A stretch of DNA of 64,000 nucleotides from Siderastrea radians (lineage: Eukaryota > Cnidaria > Anthozoa > Scleractinia > Rhizangiidae), in the NCBI GenBank assembly GCA_964017195.1, contig OZ024887.1:64887630-64951629 (forward strand). The letters run 5' to 3'. Under the pieces are notes generated by a model. That model saw only the letters and a list, made by a program, of their open reading frames with translations. It did no database searches and was not told where the DNA came from. The position numbers were made by a program, and so were the translations under genes. Of this stretch, positions 36,148-49,051 are shown piece by piece. Numbering within the stretch: position 1 is the stretch's first letter; each line of letters begins with the position of its first letter.

Positions 36148-36260
36148 TATTTCACAATGCTCGACATAACTAGAACTGGTCGCTTACGAGAGTGGTCGCA
36201 AGGAGAGCTTCGACTGTAGATATTTGTATTAACGAGTCTGTTTTCTCTGATCCATAGGAA

Positions 36261-36869
36261 ATGCTCATACAACTTACTTTAGCGTTTGCCACACTCGCTT
36301 CCTTTGCAAGTTACGTAGGAGCACAGTCGATCTCTTGCCAACCTTTGAAAACAACAGAACTGCAGCTCAAACTGGAATCGTTTGGCGGTTTTAACAAGCG
36401 CTATCAAGCGATCACAAGCAATGATACTGAGAATTTCCCTATCCTTCTCAATCAACCAGCCGCTGTGAAATTGCCTGTATATAAGCTTAATAGCATTATC
36501 AAAAAGCTGTTCCGTAGCAAGAGACAGGCCAACTCCTTCCCACAAACAAATTTCACAAGTGTCACAAAACGAGGCTCTCTCGACCAAAATGGCTACCATC
36601 GCCTGTGCACCGAGTGGTCAGCGGTCACCACGCTTTCACCCGATTATTTCCCACGCTATCTGAACGAAGTGATCTGCGACAAGAAGGAAAACGGTTGCCT
36701 TGGTCACCAAGGAGCCTGTATCCAAGGAAGTTTCTTTGTGAACGTTTTGAAGAATACAGGTGTATGTGGAGCTGATGGAAAAGAGACCTGGCAACTTGTG
36801 GGCCACTCTGTCAGATCGTACTGTAGTTGTCGGCTATATCCGGGCTCATCTTTACGCGGATTATTGTGA
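36261..36869 (+). CDS. Secreted cystine-rich ligand precursor, copy 2
   Basis: 202 residues, about nine-tenths identical to copies 1 and 3. The furin-type site reads RSKR here. One of the paired C-terminal cysteines is lost: Tyr stands at 187 where the others have Cys (RSYCSC instead of RSCCSC). If that Cys forms a disulfide or dimer link, the product may differ in assembly. An acceptor-like tract (TCTGATCCATAG) precedes the ATG as in the other copies; the further upstream flank differs. Confidence 0.8.
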   Translation: MLIQLTLAFATLASFASYVGAQSISCQPLKTTELQLKLESFGGFNKRYQAITSNDTENFPILLNQPAAVKLPVYKLNSIIKKLFRSKRQANSFPQTNFTSVTKRGSLDQNGYHRLCTEWSAVTTLSPDYFPRYLNEVICDKKENGCLGHQGACIQGSFFVNVLKNTGVCGADGKETWQLVGHSVRSYCSCRLYPGSSLRGLL

Positions 36870-37040
36870 CACTGTTATGTTTGTGGGCAGAAATTATTTC
36901 TCTCTAAATCTCAGTGTTTTTTTTTTTTTTTTGTAATATAGTTCTTGCATCGTTTAATTTGTTATATCGTTTAATAATACATGAGCATAATGCATGAGCC
37001 AAAGGCAATATTTTCAAGGCATTATCAGAACACCTCTTAG

Positions 37041-37245
37041 TAGCCTGCGAGCAGGCTCACATAGCGTATTATTCGCGCAAGTAACTTGGAGCCGCGATTT
37101 GCGAGCCGGTGGGTGAAGCAAGTCTGCGAGAAGAGTGGGGCGAGGAAGAGTTCTCAGTTCAAAGTGACTCGCTTCGCTCGCCGGCTCGCAAATCGCAGCT
37201 CCAAGTTACTCGCGTGAATAACTCACTAAGTGAGCCGCCTACATG
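37041..37245 (+). mobile_element. Foldback MITE (TAGCCTGC family), uninterrupted copy
   Basis: Same element as 27443-28008 without the nested insertion; palindromic arms around GGAGCCGCGATTTGCGAG and CGCAAATCGCAGCTCC. Confidence 0.75.
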
Positions 37246-37319
37246 CAGACTTTTCTCTTACTGATGCGTTTTTCTTTGAAGGCGCATAATTTTTATTACC
37301 TTGGTTTTCAGCTGTCTGG

Positions 37320-37457
37320 TAGCCTGCGTAGCTGGCGGTATTGTTGGGTTTCGCGCGCACAAGCAAAAGCGGCGAAGCCGCGACAGCGAGCGGCGCAGCC
37401 GCGAGTGGCTTGGGGAGGAGAAACTAAACCCAACAATACCGCCAGCTACGCAGGCTA
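37320..37457. mobile_element. Mutator-like MITE with perfect 9-bp target duplication
   Basis: 138 bp, arms TAGCCTGCGTAGCTGGCGG and its exact inverse, continuing into GTTGGGTTT. Flanked by GCTGTCTGG on both sides (37311-37319, 37458-37466). Same family as 35969. Confidence 0.9.
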
Positions 37458-38084
37458 GCTGTCTGGCGAACATTGATAGTTTTAATGTAGACGAGAGCGC
37501 ATCACAGTGTGTCCGCTTTCTGTCAACTTAGTGTGGACAAGGGGACATGTCTTTTCGTGGTATTGACGACATGGGTAAACGAAAACGCACGAGTGTAGAC
37601 GGAATCTCAAAGTTTAGGAAAGTTTGCTTTGGGGGTGAGGGTGGAAGCTTTTGTTTTTCGACTGGGCTTTGTAGTATTGAGGCTGCAGTACATACAAATT
37701 AACAAATAGAGAATGGAGTCAAGACAGTTGCAGAGAGTGCATCGCATTGCAAGTCAATAAATAAATTCATGTTTAAATGCAGTGACACATCTGTACCTTT
37801 CAGGGAACCACGGGGTAAGATTGGCTTCATAGGCAATCGCTCCTTTTTTTATTCTGTAAAAAAAATAACAACAACAACAAACAAAGGCCAACCCCTTAAG
37901 CCACAATAGTGACAATGTCTCCTTACAGTATCATTACTTGATCAAACATGCAGGAAATGATCACTAAAGATGAGGTGTCTTGATGTGTAATCAAATTCTC
38001 CCAACTAGTAACATAAGAAATATACGGAGAACATTGAGGAGAATATGGATGTTGATATTGGGGCTTAAAGGGTTAAGTCACACT

Positions 38085-38325
38085 TCGGACGTAGGTGGCC
38101 CTTACGGCTCGAACTTAACCAGGTTTTTTTTAACATCAACTACTTATTCTTCCGGCTGGTGCTTAGTGGTACACATTTATACTCGTGGGTATAGACGAAC
38201 AATGTAGCGTCACGTTTCTTGTCTAAGGACACAACACGATAATGCAAAGAGCAGACGCTAGACTCGAGCCACCGACCCTGCGATCGAAAAACCGACTAGT
38301 TAACCAGTGCACCACCGCTCGTCTC
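38085..38325 (-). repeat. tRNA-derived SINE-like copy 1
   Basis: Shares long blocks with 53700-53905 (ATTTATACTCGTGGGTA, TTCTTGTCTAAGGA, ACGATAATGCAAAGAGCAGA). The reverse strand has A-box-like GGTGCACTGGTTAACTAG and B-box-like GGCTCGAGTC. Confidence 0.65.
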
Positions 38326-40500
38326 TTCTAAAGAAACCTTAAAAATTGGGACACCAGATGACGAAGGATACCCGCTCAAAATTGACTTGACATGACACAG
38401 TATTGTCCGATACCCATATTAATAAATTGTCAATAGAAGCATAAAATGGCAATCAAAAGAGAAAAAGCCCATTTGTTAAAATGATAAAAGAAATAAGGCA
38501 AATTATTTTCATTTCGACTTCTTTCTTATTTGTGGCAATTTAAGATGTTTTATAGCATTTCCATACAAACTTTTAAATGTTGCCGATGTTGTCATTATTA
38601 TGCATAGCGTAGAAAAAAAACAGTCTAATTTATGCGCAGCTCTCAACGTTAGCTTGGGTTGCCTGTGGTGTAGCTCACTAAAATTGACGAAATGTGACAA
38701 AACTTGGGGCTTGTTAAACGAGTCGAGCACACGCATTTTGCAGTCTTTGGAGACTGGGCATTTGACAGCTTTTTGTACTCTCTTAGTTTTCCAGTAGGAT
38801 ACCTGTTGAAACACGCTATCTCGTGTGTGATACGATTACTTACATAACCATGTCAACGTTTCGGACTCACTGTCTCATAGCTTCTAATCAATCATATAAT
38901 AAGGATCAGGTGTTTCCTTGAAACATAGCTAAATGAATGCTGAAACGCAAGTTAACCCCGCATAATTTTCAAATTCTTTGCATGGTTTTAATTATTTCAA
39001 GACTTCTACCAAAAGTGCTTAAAATCAAAATTCGAGATGAATCTCAAATTTCATTTTGTAAAATACTTAAATATAAACAGTAGCATGTGAATGTACTGCT
39101 GACGAGGTTTCATTTGAATGATCACACCATAGGATTTCATCCTATGGTGTGACTCAGGAGTAAGAATCACCTTCATGTCTCCATAACTGACTCTGGGAGT
39201 GAAAGGGTTAAGGCGGCTGCTGGCTTTTGTTGTTATTACAGCCTATTCATAAATACCACAGACCTAGGTTGCAAGAATTGGAATTAACGAACACGGGACA
39301 CAAGGCTTGTTCATAACCTAAGGAAACTTGCCAAGCGCTTACAAGTTCTTCTGCACTGAAGAGTAGTGAATGCGTGCAGTATAAAGTCGGCTTTCTCCAG
39401 CTAGTTGACTAATTTCATTTTACCAAAAACCGGCGAGTATGTGAGAACCTTTTTACAGCGTACAGAAACAATCGCTCAGAGAAGATGCAGCCCATGTACA
39501 ACATGAAATTTTGAGGTAGCAAACAATGCAGGCATGTTTAACCAGAGAAGAACTAAAAAAAAAATGATACGGAACTTTAGAGAAGTAATAGTTTCTAATT
39601 CAGATACAACCCGTTTAATGAATTAAGAAAATGTTAATTATGCAGCCATTTGCACTTCTCCTCTACTCTTCCTGAAATGCCGAATGCCTAGGAATGCCCC
39701 TACCTACTAATCTGCACGGCATTTCATAAAAACTTCCTCACTCATTCCCAATTAAAATGGGCCATTCGGGTTGAAGAAATCGTAAAAATTAAATTCTTTC
39801 CAATGACGTTTTAGAGGAAGTTATCAAAACCCAACACATTTCAGTGACAAAGAACTGAAGAAATGAGCATATACAGTTTTCTCGTGCGGTTTCATTTTTA
39901 TGAAACTTTTTGTCGCAGTGGGTGGGCATCTTTAAAAAACTACTTTTTTGCCGTGGTCTCTAAACAAATTTTCACCATCTTGTGTTTCTTTTAAGAAATG
40001 ACCTATATGTTAATTCCAGTGAAAACAGCAATAAATTGACCATACAAACAACATGAAACGGAAGCTATACGTCTTTATTCTTGGCTTATACTATACTTTT
40101 ACATTTAAGAGTTTATATTTGAAAATTTCGTATTAAAAACGTTTTTCCACGACTTTTTTGTCTTAGACTCGCTATATAGGCGATTATCCCAATGGTTTTT
40201 GCCCTTACAGGGACTTCGTGATATTGTTGATCTTACTACACTGCCTGTGTTTCGTCAGACCTACCACAAACAAAAATATTTGTTTTTCTCTTGGTAACGG
40301 TCTTGGTAACGGAGGTTAAGGAATTAACAATCAATGTAATATCAACCGTTGCTTTGATATTTTTGGCTAAACCAGGCATTCCTTTTATTTTTAACGAACA
40401 ATTTTAACTCAAAACGTTTTTATTATTCTGTATTCCTATCAAACAAGTAATACTAATATATTTCACCCCAGGAAATTATCAAACATATGTATCACAAAAC
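38326..40500. other. Host intergenic DNA
   Basis: AT-rich; no convincing coding or RNA gene. A small perfect hairpin with CACACCATAGGATTTC near 39125 is the only local structure noticed. Confidence 0.5.
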
Positions 40501-40585
40501 TTGACCTCATCTAGCACGACTTGCGAGAACAACAGCTGCTTGCGAATTGGATTTGGCAAGATTCTTGGGCTCACTCCTGCTTTCC

Positions 40586-41128
40586 TTATGGCTGAATCAG
40601 TCTTGCTTCAAGGTGTTTTAGGTTTGGCTTCATTGTTGGTGAGGTATATTTTTTTGCGTTGCTATTGTGAGACCTTTGAATTCGCTTTTCAAGCATCCAC
40701 GCTTTTCTTTGTAGCTTCTCATTCTCGCTTTCGAGACTTTTTATTTTCTCGTGTGCGATTCCCCGACTGACTCTCTTTCTGCCTCTTGCACGCTTTGTTG
40801 CTTCTTTGAAGTCCATTTTGACTACAAGTGCTTCCTGGCCATGGGAACCCTCAGCTTGCCTAGACGTCACCTTTTCTATATCAGCTTCATCTTCAAGTAA
40901 CTGGAGGGAACCCTCCAGAAACTGGGAGAAGTTTGCTTTTGCCTTGCTTCTAGATCGTTGCGCCTTTTCTCTGTTTTCCTTTCGCCGTTTAACTCTCGCA
41001 CTTTCTGGCAGAAGGACAGTGGGCTATATGCGGCACGCTTGTAAACGCTCTCTCTCCCGCTTCAAGAATGGTTCATCAGTAGTCAGCCTGCTTTTTTCTT
41101 TTCCTATACTCCCTTTGAAAGTCAGCCC
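40586..41128 (-). pseudogene. Decayed coiled-coil ORF, transposon-related type
   Basis: Reverse strand: RERERLQACRI, a stop, then a continuing frame with ARVKRRKENREKAQ and a coiled coil (IKSLESENEKLQRKAWMLEKR) shortened here to its hallmark heptads. Basic RxRERxR plus coiled coil is common in ORFs of cnidarian DNA transposons. Internal stop and adjacency to the assembly gap mark it as broken or incomplete. Confidence 0.4.
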
Positions 41129-41151
41129 NNNNNNNNNNNNNNNNNNNNNNN
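41129..41151. other. Assembly gap
   Basis: 23 unresolved bases. Confidence 1.
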
Positions 41152-41155
41152 AGAT

Positions 41156-42568
41156 CAGGGCTTGAAATAACGGCCGGTCAACGGACAATGTCCGGTCAAA
41201 AATGGTGGTTGCAAATCTTCGCTTTGTCGTTCATCAAGCCGTCACCGCAAATTAGCGGGTCTTCCGGAGTAGCGTGTGTAGCAGTATGAATTACTATATT
41301 CTTATAATATATAGTCCGCTTGGATTTTGTAAACGTGACGTGAGAAGCATAACAATGCCTCTCAGATTCTCGGGCAACACTCAGCGAGAACACCCTTAGC
41401 CACCTGATAAGAGTCAAAATGGAAGGTCCCCCTTTTCAAGGTTACGACACTACACCAGCCATTCACTTGTGGGTAACGAGCGCCACTCGCCCTCCGAACC
41501 AAAGCAAGAGGAAATCGTACAAGGCCCGAGAGTTTGCGAAAAGGGGAATGGTCTTGATTGATTGTTCTTCAACTGAAGAAGATTCCGATTCAGATAATGA
41601 GGACGAATTAGAAGACAGAGCAATAGATTTAATAAAAGACACAGGAGTGGATCAGTAGGCTCCCGAACATTGTATATATTTTTGGCGTTGATATGTTTTT
41701 GTTTCACTTAAAACCACAACAAAGTGCTTTCATTTCCTTAATTGCACAACGTTGATGTAATTCCAGTAATTCCAAATGGCCAAATAGTCATCCATAAAAG
41801 TTGTGATTCATATCGTCTCTAAAAACGCTGAAACGGAACAAATCATTCATCACTTCCGGCACGCCCCTGATAAATACTTGGTTACCAAGCTTTTTGGTGA
41901 TTATTGGATTCACGGGCATTACTTCGCAAGGCAATGTTTTCCTCAGGCAGTATAGACTTGAAATTGACAACGAGTAGCAAAATTAGGTTGCCATTCAAGT
42001 ATTCCAAATGAAAAAAGAGAGTTGCCTGTTGGTATCATTTCCCCGACCCCTTTTAATAAGATATAGTACTGAAACATTTCAAGATTCAAGCTTATTCATT
42101 CTAAGCTTACTTTGTAGCAAATCAGTGGATATGGATTCTACTTGTAAGAGTTTCTTGTTGTATATTCACATCATCAGTTAGCTTGTATTATTATGAGGAT
42201 CAACTAGATCGCAGGCTTCAATTTCATCAACTTCATAGCTTTAGTAGGTATTAAAATTTAACGGTATAGAAGACATAGAACTGAAGCGATAGATGCATGC
42301 ACAAATGTAATATTGATTTTGCCGAACGTTGTGGCTGTACCATGCATTCCACTTTTCCTGCAATGAGTTCGAGGCTCCATGTACAATAAAGGCTTAGAAA
42401 ATGTACTTGTTTGATATGTAAACATCATGCTGCAGGGGGAGGGGGGGAATTTTGTAGAGATATGGCGTAATGGAGATTTGTCCGGCCAAAAATGGGTGGT
42501 GTCCGAGCAAAAATAGGTTTGACCGGACAACTTGACCGGCGCCAGCCGGGAAATTATTTCAAGCCCTG
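41156..42568. mobile_element. hAT-like DNA element, about 1.4 kb, probably non-autonomous
   Basis: Ends CAGGGCTTGAAATAA and TTATTTCAAGCCCTG are inverted, with further sub-terminal matches (CCGGTCAA, GTCCGG, GTCAAA). CAGGG ends are typical of hAT elements. The left flank is AGAT next to the gap, the right flank CAGAT, compatible with a 5-bp duplication. Inside is an 80-codon acidic frame (41419-41658) but no transposase. Confidence 0.7.
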
Positions 42569-42639
42569 CAGATTCAAACTATAACCATTTTTTTTGGGTT
42601 GTTGTAACTGGTCAGTTTTTACAGTGTGGCATATTGTCA

Positions 42640-44395
42640 GTTTTAAAGAAGCTCTTCTTGGTGACCACTGCATATCCCTTTTTTACATTTTTCCACATCC
42701 CTAAATATTAAAATGACGTTTTGTTAGCAAAAACTTACCCTTAGATTCAATGTTCTTCTCAGGATGATTGTAGACAGTTCTTGTCGGCGTTCGACCTAAA
42801 AGATCTTATCGAAGTCAATTTCTTACCCCTATTTTATATTCTGGCAAGTAGCAGAAAATTATGTCATTAGCTGTAAATATCTCAGTGGAATGGGCGCTTT
42901 AACGTAAGTCGGTTAACTTTGCGGTTTTATTACAGTGCATTTTTTTGTAACTGTCAGAAAAAAACCATTGCCAGCAGGTGGTTATGTTAGCAATGGAAGG
43001 AAACGTATGAAGTTAGATCAGTTTTAAACAGCTTTTTTCTTTCTCGACGACTTAATTTTATATTCTACTTGGAATGGAGGTTAGCCTGATAGGCTTTTTT
43101 GAACCTTTTTTGTTTTGTTTTTATCTTATTTAGTGTCGTGTTATGAGAGCAGTTTGAGGCAATCACTCGTTTCACGGAAGAAATGGTATGTTGGACTGGC
43201 GGGACAAGTAACGATGACGATCTTCCGTTTTTGTCTTCACCTGTAAATTTCTATTTTTATTGCAAAGTGTTTTAGTTCCTGTTGAGCACCTGTGCTAAAC
43301 CATTGACGAGAAGTTTTCTTTGAACTTTTTGAAAACGCTTTTTCTACTAACTTGACACTGCAAATTTTCCAATCTCATGTCGATACAGAAAAGGAACATG
43401 TTTTTTTTAAAGAGCTTTCTTAGAGATTTGATAAGGATCGATGATCTTTTGAAAAATGTGTCTGTGTGTAAGGGCAAGCACGGTTGTAAAGGGACATAAA
43501 AACTAGATGTACATGACTCACTGTTGTGAGGATTTCAGTAATTCTGGTTCGTTTATGGTGTTAGCATTTTACAACATTTTGTCCATGTTTGCACTATTTG
43601 AATGGTCACAATTCAGGATTTCTTTCGCGGACTCAAAAATTAAAATTATCATGAAATGCGCTTCTAAGTAGCTTTTATTTGAATAGTCACAGTTGGGATT
43701 TCATGAAAAGCTAATTAGTTAGAATGAACGATTGCATGACCAAACAATTTATTTCAGGGAGGGAAGGGGTTTGCTGAATTGCACATCTCTACAGAGCGCA
43801 AAGTGTTGAGCCCCATCATAAGCTAAATTCCTTATAGTGCCAGAACGCGACATCATAGTGATGGGTTAAATTGATGTTTATCTGAAGGGTCGTATCGAGG
43901 TGTTCTAATTGCTTTTTTAAGGGCTTTGTTAGAGATAACATAAGGAATAAGGAATGATAATCTCTCGAAAAATGTACTGTTGTGTGAAAGTAAGCACGAT
44001 TATTAAAAACTAATTGCAGTTTTCAGATGTTTTTGAGATTCAATACTCTTCACAACCTAAAGTGAGAATGCAAAAGAAAACATTCAATACAATGCTACCT
44101 CTGTGCATAAAAACAAACAAACAAACTGCATGCAATGACATCTTTGGGAAATGGCTCAGGGGCTTTCATTTGAATGGTCAGTAACGGATACCTTTTATAG
44201 CATTGTAATTTCCACCACAGGAAAGGCTTAGTACCGGCAGAGTGGGCATTTCATTAACGTCACAGAACTACTTTTGACCGTGTAATAAAAAGCAAAACAG
44301 GAAAGTATTGTTGATCACAGCTCCTTGAAAGAAAGGTACAAGGAGGAAACAAGCCTGGTCAGCCTGGGGACGTGTAATCCGTGCTAACTTCGGGA
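42640..44395 (-). repeat. Inverted segmental duplication, arm B
   Basis: Reverse-complement partner of 28255-31420, lacking the tandem expansion and the 73-bp MITE. Confidence 0.75.
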
Positions 44396-45129
44396 ACAGG
44401 ACACTCATTCCCAGTTAAAATGGGCCAAAACGGTTTATACCTGTCTTGGCTAAAAAAATAGTTTTTATACAGTACGTTATGGTGTAGCATTGTTTATTAC
44501 AAATTACAATCATCATGGAGAAATGATCTTTTGAAAAAAATACAATTAAAGCTAAAGTATGTTTGTTCTCATTATTATTTTTAACGTCAAACACCCCCAA
44601 AACATTGATTTTTTAGCTGTCTGTTTTCAAATTGACCACAAAAATCCTTTTGCCCTGCTTTTTAGCGACCCGAAGCATCAATTTTGACTGCGTAAGGCAA
44701 AGGGAGAGGAGCGCAGAGCGGAGTCATCGAGTCAGAAGACTACTTGCTATTACCTTTGTACTCCACAATTTCCGCATCAAAACATTGTCTTCAAGTTTAG
44801 AATAACCTCCGTTACCTGACTAGCGCAAGTGTAAAATAACAGTTAGTAATAGGTTATTACCCCTGTGAGACGTCTGAATTGTTTCTCAACTTTTGCCACA
44901 TTGACAGATGAAAAACGGCTATTGGCACTGCAACATATCCAGAAAAATGGTTATGATAAGAGAATAACCTCCGTTACTTCGATTTTTCGACATTGATCAA
45001 TCCGTTCTGTAATTTTGCTCTAAATACCATTGATACCGAGGTATTTGTCGGTTGTAACGATTTATTTATAAGCAAGTTGTTGAATTTTAAGGACGAACGA
45101 AGCGCAGAAGTGAAAAAGAATAACCTCCG

Positions 45130-45275
45130 TTACGTTGCGTTACCAGTAACAGGGGTGCGAGCCCGAGACTTTTTCAATTTTTAAAATGCGAAACCGAGCT
45201 TTTTGAGTTTTCAAAATGCGAGCCCGAGACTTTTGAGGACTTAAAAAATTCGAGCCCGAGATTTTCAGAACCGAT
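45130..45275 (+). repeat. Short GCGAGCCCGAGAC repeats
   Basis: Four imperfect tandem units of about 35-40 bases built on (A)AAATGCGAGCCCGAGACTTTT. A related series lies at 48165-48320. Confidence 0.65.
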
Positions 45276-46168
45276 TTTTTCTTTATAGGCAAGCTCGTGT
45301 ACGGAAAAAGCGTCAAATCTCTTAAGAATCTATGCGTCTGTTTTCCAGGCCTTGACCCCGGGGCCGAGACCTAATTTCCGGTCTTTGTTAGCCTGCGTAT
45401 CTTTGTGCTTGGCAAGCTGGTGGTACTTATTAGTTGATTGCATTTGATTGATAGTTTAATTTATAACTTGCACTGCCTTACGATTGGTTACATGGGTGTG
45501 ATGTTGTTAAAAATAAAACATCCATGAGTATATACTCCGGTTTCCCAAATTTGACTCGACTCGTCAGTTTTGTGGCAGCGTTTGAACAAACAGCACAGAA
45601 AGATATCATAGATGGACCAAACCAGTGACACCAATGAAACAGATTTTCCTGAAAAGTCTGCAAGCGAAAGCATGAATCACGTAACTACCTGGAATCTCTT
45701 TATGTATTTAGCTTATATTAAAATCCTGCCTTTCGGGCTTGCCTGACAATAGTTAACAATTTGAGCTCTGTATAACCCACGCGGCCTAATCATCCCGGGG
45801 GAGAGGAACACGAGTAACATGGTTAAGTCCCGGCTAAACGATCAAACATATTTAGCTAGTTTTTTGTCCAATGTGTTGGACAAACATGTTTTACTGTTTT
45901 GCCCCCTTTCCCAACTTTTACATTTGTGTCGCAAAAATGTTTGCTTTATTTTAGTGTTTATGCTGCTTTACTCAAAAAAGACAAACAGGATATTTAGAAA
46001 ACCGCGGAAATTAGTATCTAAAACGCGAGTAGCAAATTACAAGTGTCTAAAATAAGATTAGCGCTGTGTGCAATGAATAAGACTATTCAGCTGATACACG
46101 TAGCAACAAATGTAAGGAAATTAGTGGTCAGCCGTAGATCAACGACGGCGACAGTTCGCGGATAGTTC

Positions 46169-46340
46169 TAGACTGCTAGCAGTCCCTTTCTGGATAGTCG
46201 AGAGGGCGCGCGAAATAGCCGAGCGAAAAACTGGAGCGAGCCCCCTCCGCTCGTTCGCTCCAGTTTTTTCGTCGACTATCCAGCGCTCGGCTATTTCGCA
46301 CGCCTTCTCGACTATCCAGAAAGGGACTGCTAGCAGTCTA
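46169..46340. mobile_element. Foldback element with perfect 9-bp target duplication
   Basis: 172 bp. Left arm TAGACTGCTAGCAGTCC continuing through CTTTCTGGATAGTCGAG and GAAATAGCCGAGCG; the right arm is its inverse. GGATAGTTC flanks both sides (46160-46168, 46341-46349). Long arms and 9-bp duplication fit Mutator-like elements. Confidence 0.88.
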
Positions 46341-46349
46341 GGATAGTTC

Positions 46350-48160
46350 AGCCACATTAGACAAGATAAACGGGTTTCACTGCCGAATGTCTAGAATGCG
46401 TTTCGCAAAAACAGGTTTGTCCAGGTTTGACCAAATGGGTTTGTCCACTGGTCGCCGGCGTTGAGAAGGTGCGAGGACAACCCAGGCACCCTTCCAATCA
46501 GTGCTTATGGTCGTGGAAACCTTTCTGCGAACCCATCTTCGGCTTTGTCAGAAATTCGGAGCAACGTAGCTATAGTCACTTCGGCCAATGAAGAGGAAGA
46601 TGATGTCGTGTTAGATTATGTATTAGTAACGGAGGATGCTATTCCCACCATTTCCTATATGATAGCAAAGGTTCGATCCTCTTAATATCGCATGATGAAA
46701 GAGTTCCGGGTCCATTTCTGCTTGGAAGCCTTGGAAACCCAGGCTATTGACAGACATTGCAAGAACGCACATTTTAATGCGCCTGATCCTGAGGATTGCC
46801 TGCTCCTTCACTATGAATTCACCGGTCTTGTGAAGTTGGGTCAGGTTATTTCTAAACTACCAGCGAACGCAAATGTGACTTTTCTCAAAGATGATTTGAA
46901 GAGGTGTATCATCAGTGTGTGATACAGGCTAGCCAAGTGTCAAGAACGGAACCAGCTCCCGAAAATGCAGTACCAACATCAAATGGCCAGACATCTAGAG
47001 CGGAACGTTCTCTTCGGCTGCCACACATTTCAATGACATCGCATCGAAAACTTGCTTGTATTGGTTGGCTCCACGATATGCATTTCATGGACAATGTCAG
47101 TATCACTATCAAATCTGCCAGTTTGAGTGAGTGCGGAGAACAAAACACTATGCAAAAATGTTGTCTAATACCCTAAAATTCAGTGTTTGCGCGCCCCTTT
47201 ACTGAGTTCTTTAGATGGCTGTGGATTAACCAGTTGATGCTTGTAGGCATGGTATCACGGCCAAAGAAAAAAAACAGAAAGCAACAACAACAACAACAAA
47301 AATAATCGGAAAAAAAAACAAAAAACAACAGGTTACAAAAAGAGTACATGCTTTACTTTAAGCAATTTTATGGTTGCAAGGTGGCGTAAAAAGAGAAAAT
47401 GGTGAATTGACCATAGATGAACAATCGACGTAGCTGTGTGACTCAAAATTCCACTCAGCAATCTCTCAGAATGAGCAAGCTTTGGATTCTTTGGTTGAGC
47501 CGAGTTAAGAAGCTTCAGAAGGAGCTAGAAAGCGGCAAAAACAACAACAAACAAAAGCTCAATTAAAAAAACTAAACAAACGAGTCAAAACAAACAAAAA
47601 ACAAAAACAGCATGTCACACTTTAAGCAACTTTATGCGGGTTATAAGGTGACGAGGAAACGTTTAATTGACAATAGATGAACACTTAACATAGCTGCTTG
47701 ATTGAAGATTTCACTGTGCCATCTCTCAGAGTACGCCGGTTTATGATGACTCACAAGCTATCTGATGGACATCGAAAAATGTTTATGATCATTGAACTGT
47801 TACACCCAATTATTCGACGGTACATCTACGAGACTCTGGTATGGTAGGTGAAGATTACTTTGTAAAGGCTCGGGAAATTTTAAGAATTTTGATAAAACGC
47901 GCGTAAAATTATTTCCTAATTTCACTCGTCACCATTTGATTACACATACTTACTTTACTACGTAAGGTCTTAAGTTTTGACAAAATCCCACAAACACATT
48001 CGGGCAACTTAAGATTAGCATATTTCTCGAATGTTAAAAATTGTGTTGTTGACATTTATAATATCAAGTGATGTTACCGATCGCGAGGCACACCAGAACT
48101 AGTCTAGAACTTCGAGATTCATTTTATGACCTTGTAAAAATTAAATACTCTGAGACGGCT
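46350..48160. other. Host DNA without a recognised gene
   Basis: Short plus-strand frames near 46461-46922 are protein-like in composition (acidic EEEDDVVLDY, then a 76-codon frame) and may be remnants of a gene, but no family is recognised. The rest is A-rich simple sequence, including (CAA)n near 47283. Confidence 0.4.
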
Positions 48161-48164
48161 TCCA

Positions 48165-48320
48165 AAAAAGAATTACAGACCGACACTGCCTGGGCGAAAA
48201 TTCGAGGCTCCGAGACTGCTTTGTCAAAAATTCGAGACTCCGAGACTGTTGTGCCGAAAAATCGAGACCCCGAGACGTAGAGAATCGCTCTAAAAACGAG
48301 ACTGCGAGACGTTTTTTTTT
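48165..48320 (+). repeat. Tandem TTCGAGACTCCGAGAC repeats
   Basis: Four units of about 38 bases (AAAATTCGAGACTCCGAGACTG with variants), related to 45130-45275. Confidence 0.7.
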
Positions 48321-49051
48321 TTAAAAATAAGCCAAAATTTTGCGAGACCCTTATTTTTTGAAAGACCATTCGCCACCCCTAGTAACCTCCGTTACTGCAT
48401 TGTTCAATCTCTGTTAATATTAAACAGAAGGTCAATAGTCACGCATTTAATTTAGAGGCGATTTTACAGCATAATTGGCCTTTTTTTCATTGGCTTCCTG
48501 TGGCCCACTTGTCGTAAAATATCAGTGCTGTCGCATTATTTTTCAAAAGTTTTATTTTCTGTGGCTTAGCTGGCGTGTTTTTTGACATAGAAAGAAAGGT
48601 AAGTCGTTTGTGTCTTTTTTCGTAGCTATTTAAAGGGTATTTTCAAAAAGGCAAATGAGTAAATGGCCTTACGTGGCAGATAACGATTTCAGGTGACGGA
48701 AGTTATTTAGTCCTAACTGACCTTTTCTCTGAGGAAAAAAAGGGACAACAAGCCGAAGATGTCTATTGTATCTGAGAAGAACACCTCAATAGCCCATACT
48801 CCCTGCATTTTTGTCCTCTTTTTTGTTGTTGTTGTTATTTTTGTTGAAATTATTTCTATCCCGATTATATGTCCTAAGACTCACTCGATTTAGATGCAAC
48901 ATGTGAAGAGGTAGGTGGATTCTTTTCTTACAGACGGCTCCAAAAACGCGTAGTGAAATTCAGATCTGAGATTACAGACAGAGAAAGTTGCAACGCGAAG
49001 GTGTAACCAAAACGAAAATCAAGAAAACTATATAAGATTGCAACTAAAACC

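Noticed and set aside
38509..38814. Leftward 101-codon frame as a gene
   Set aside because: No family, promoter or splice signals; AT-rich intergenic setting.
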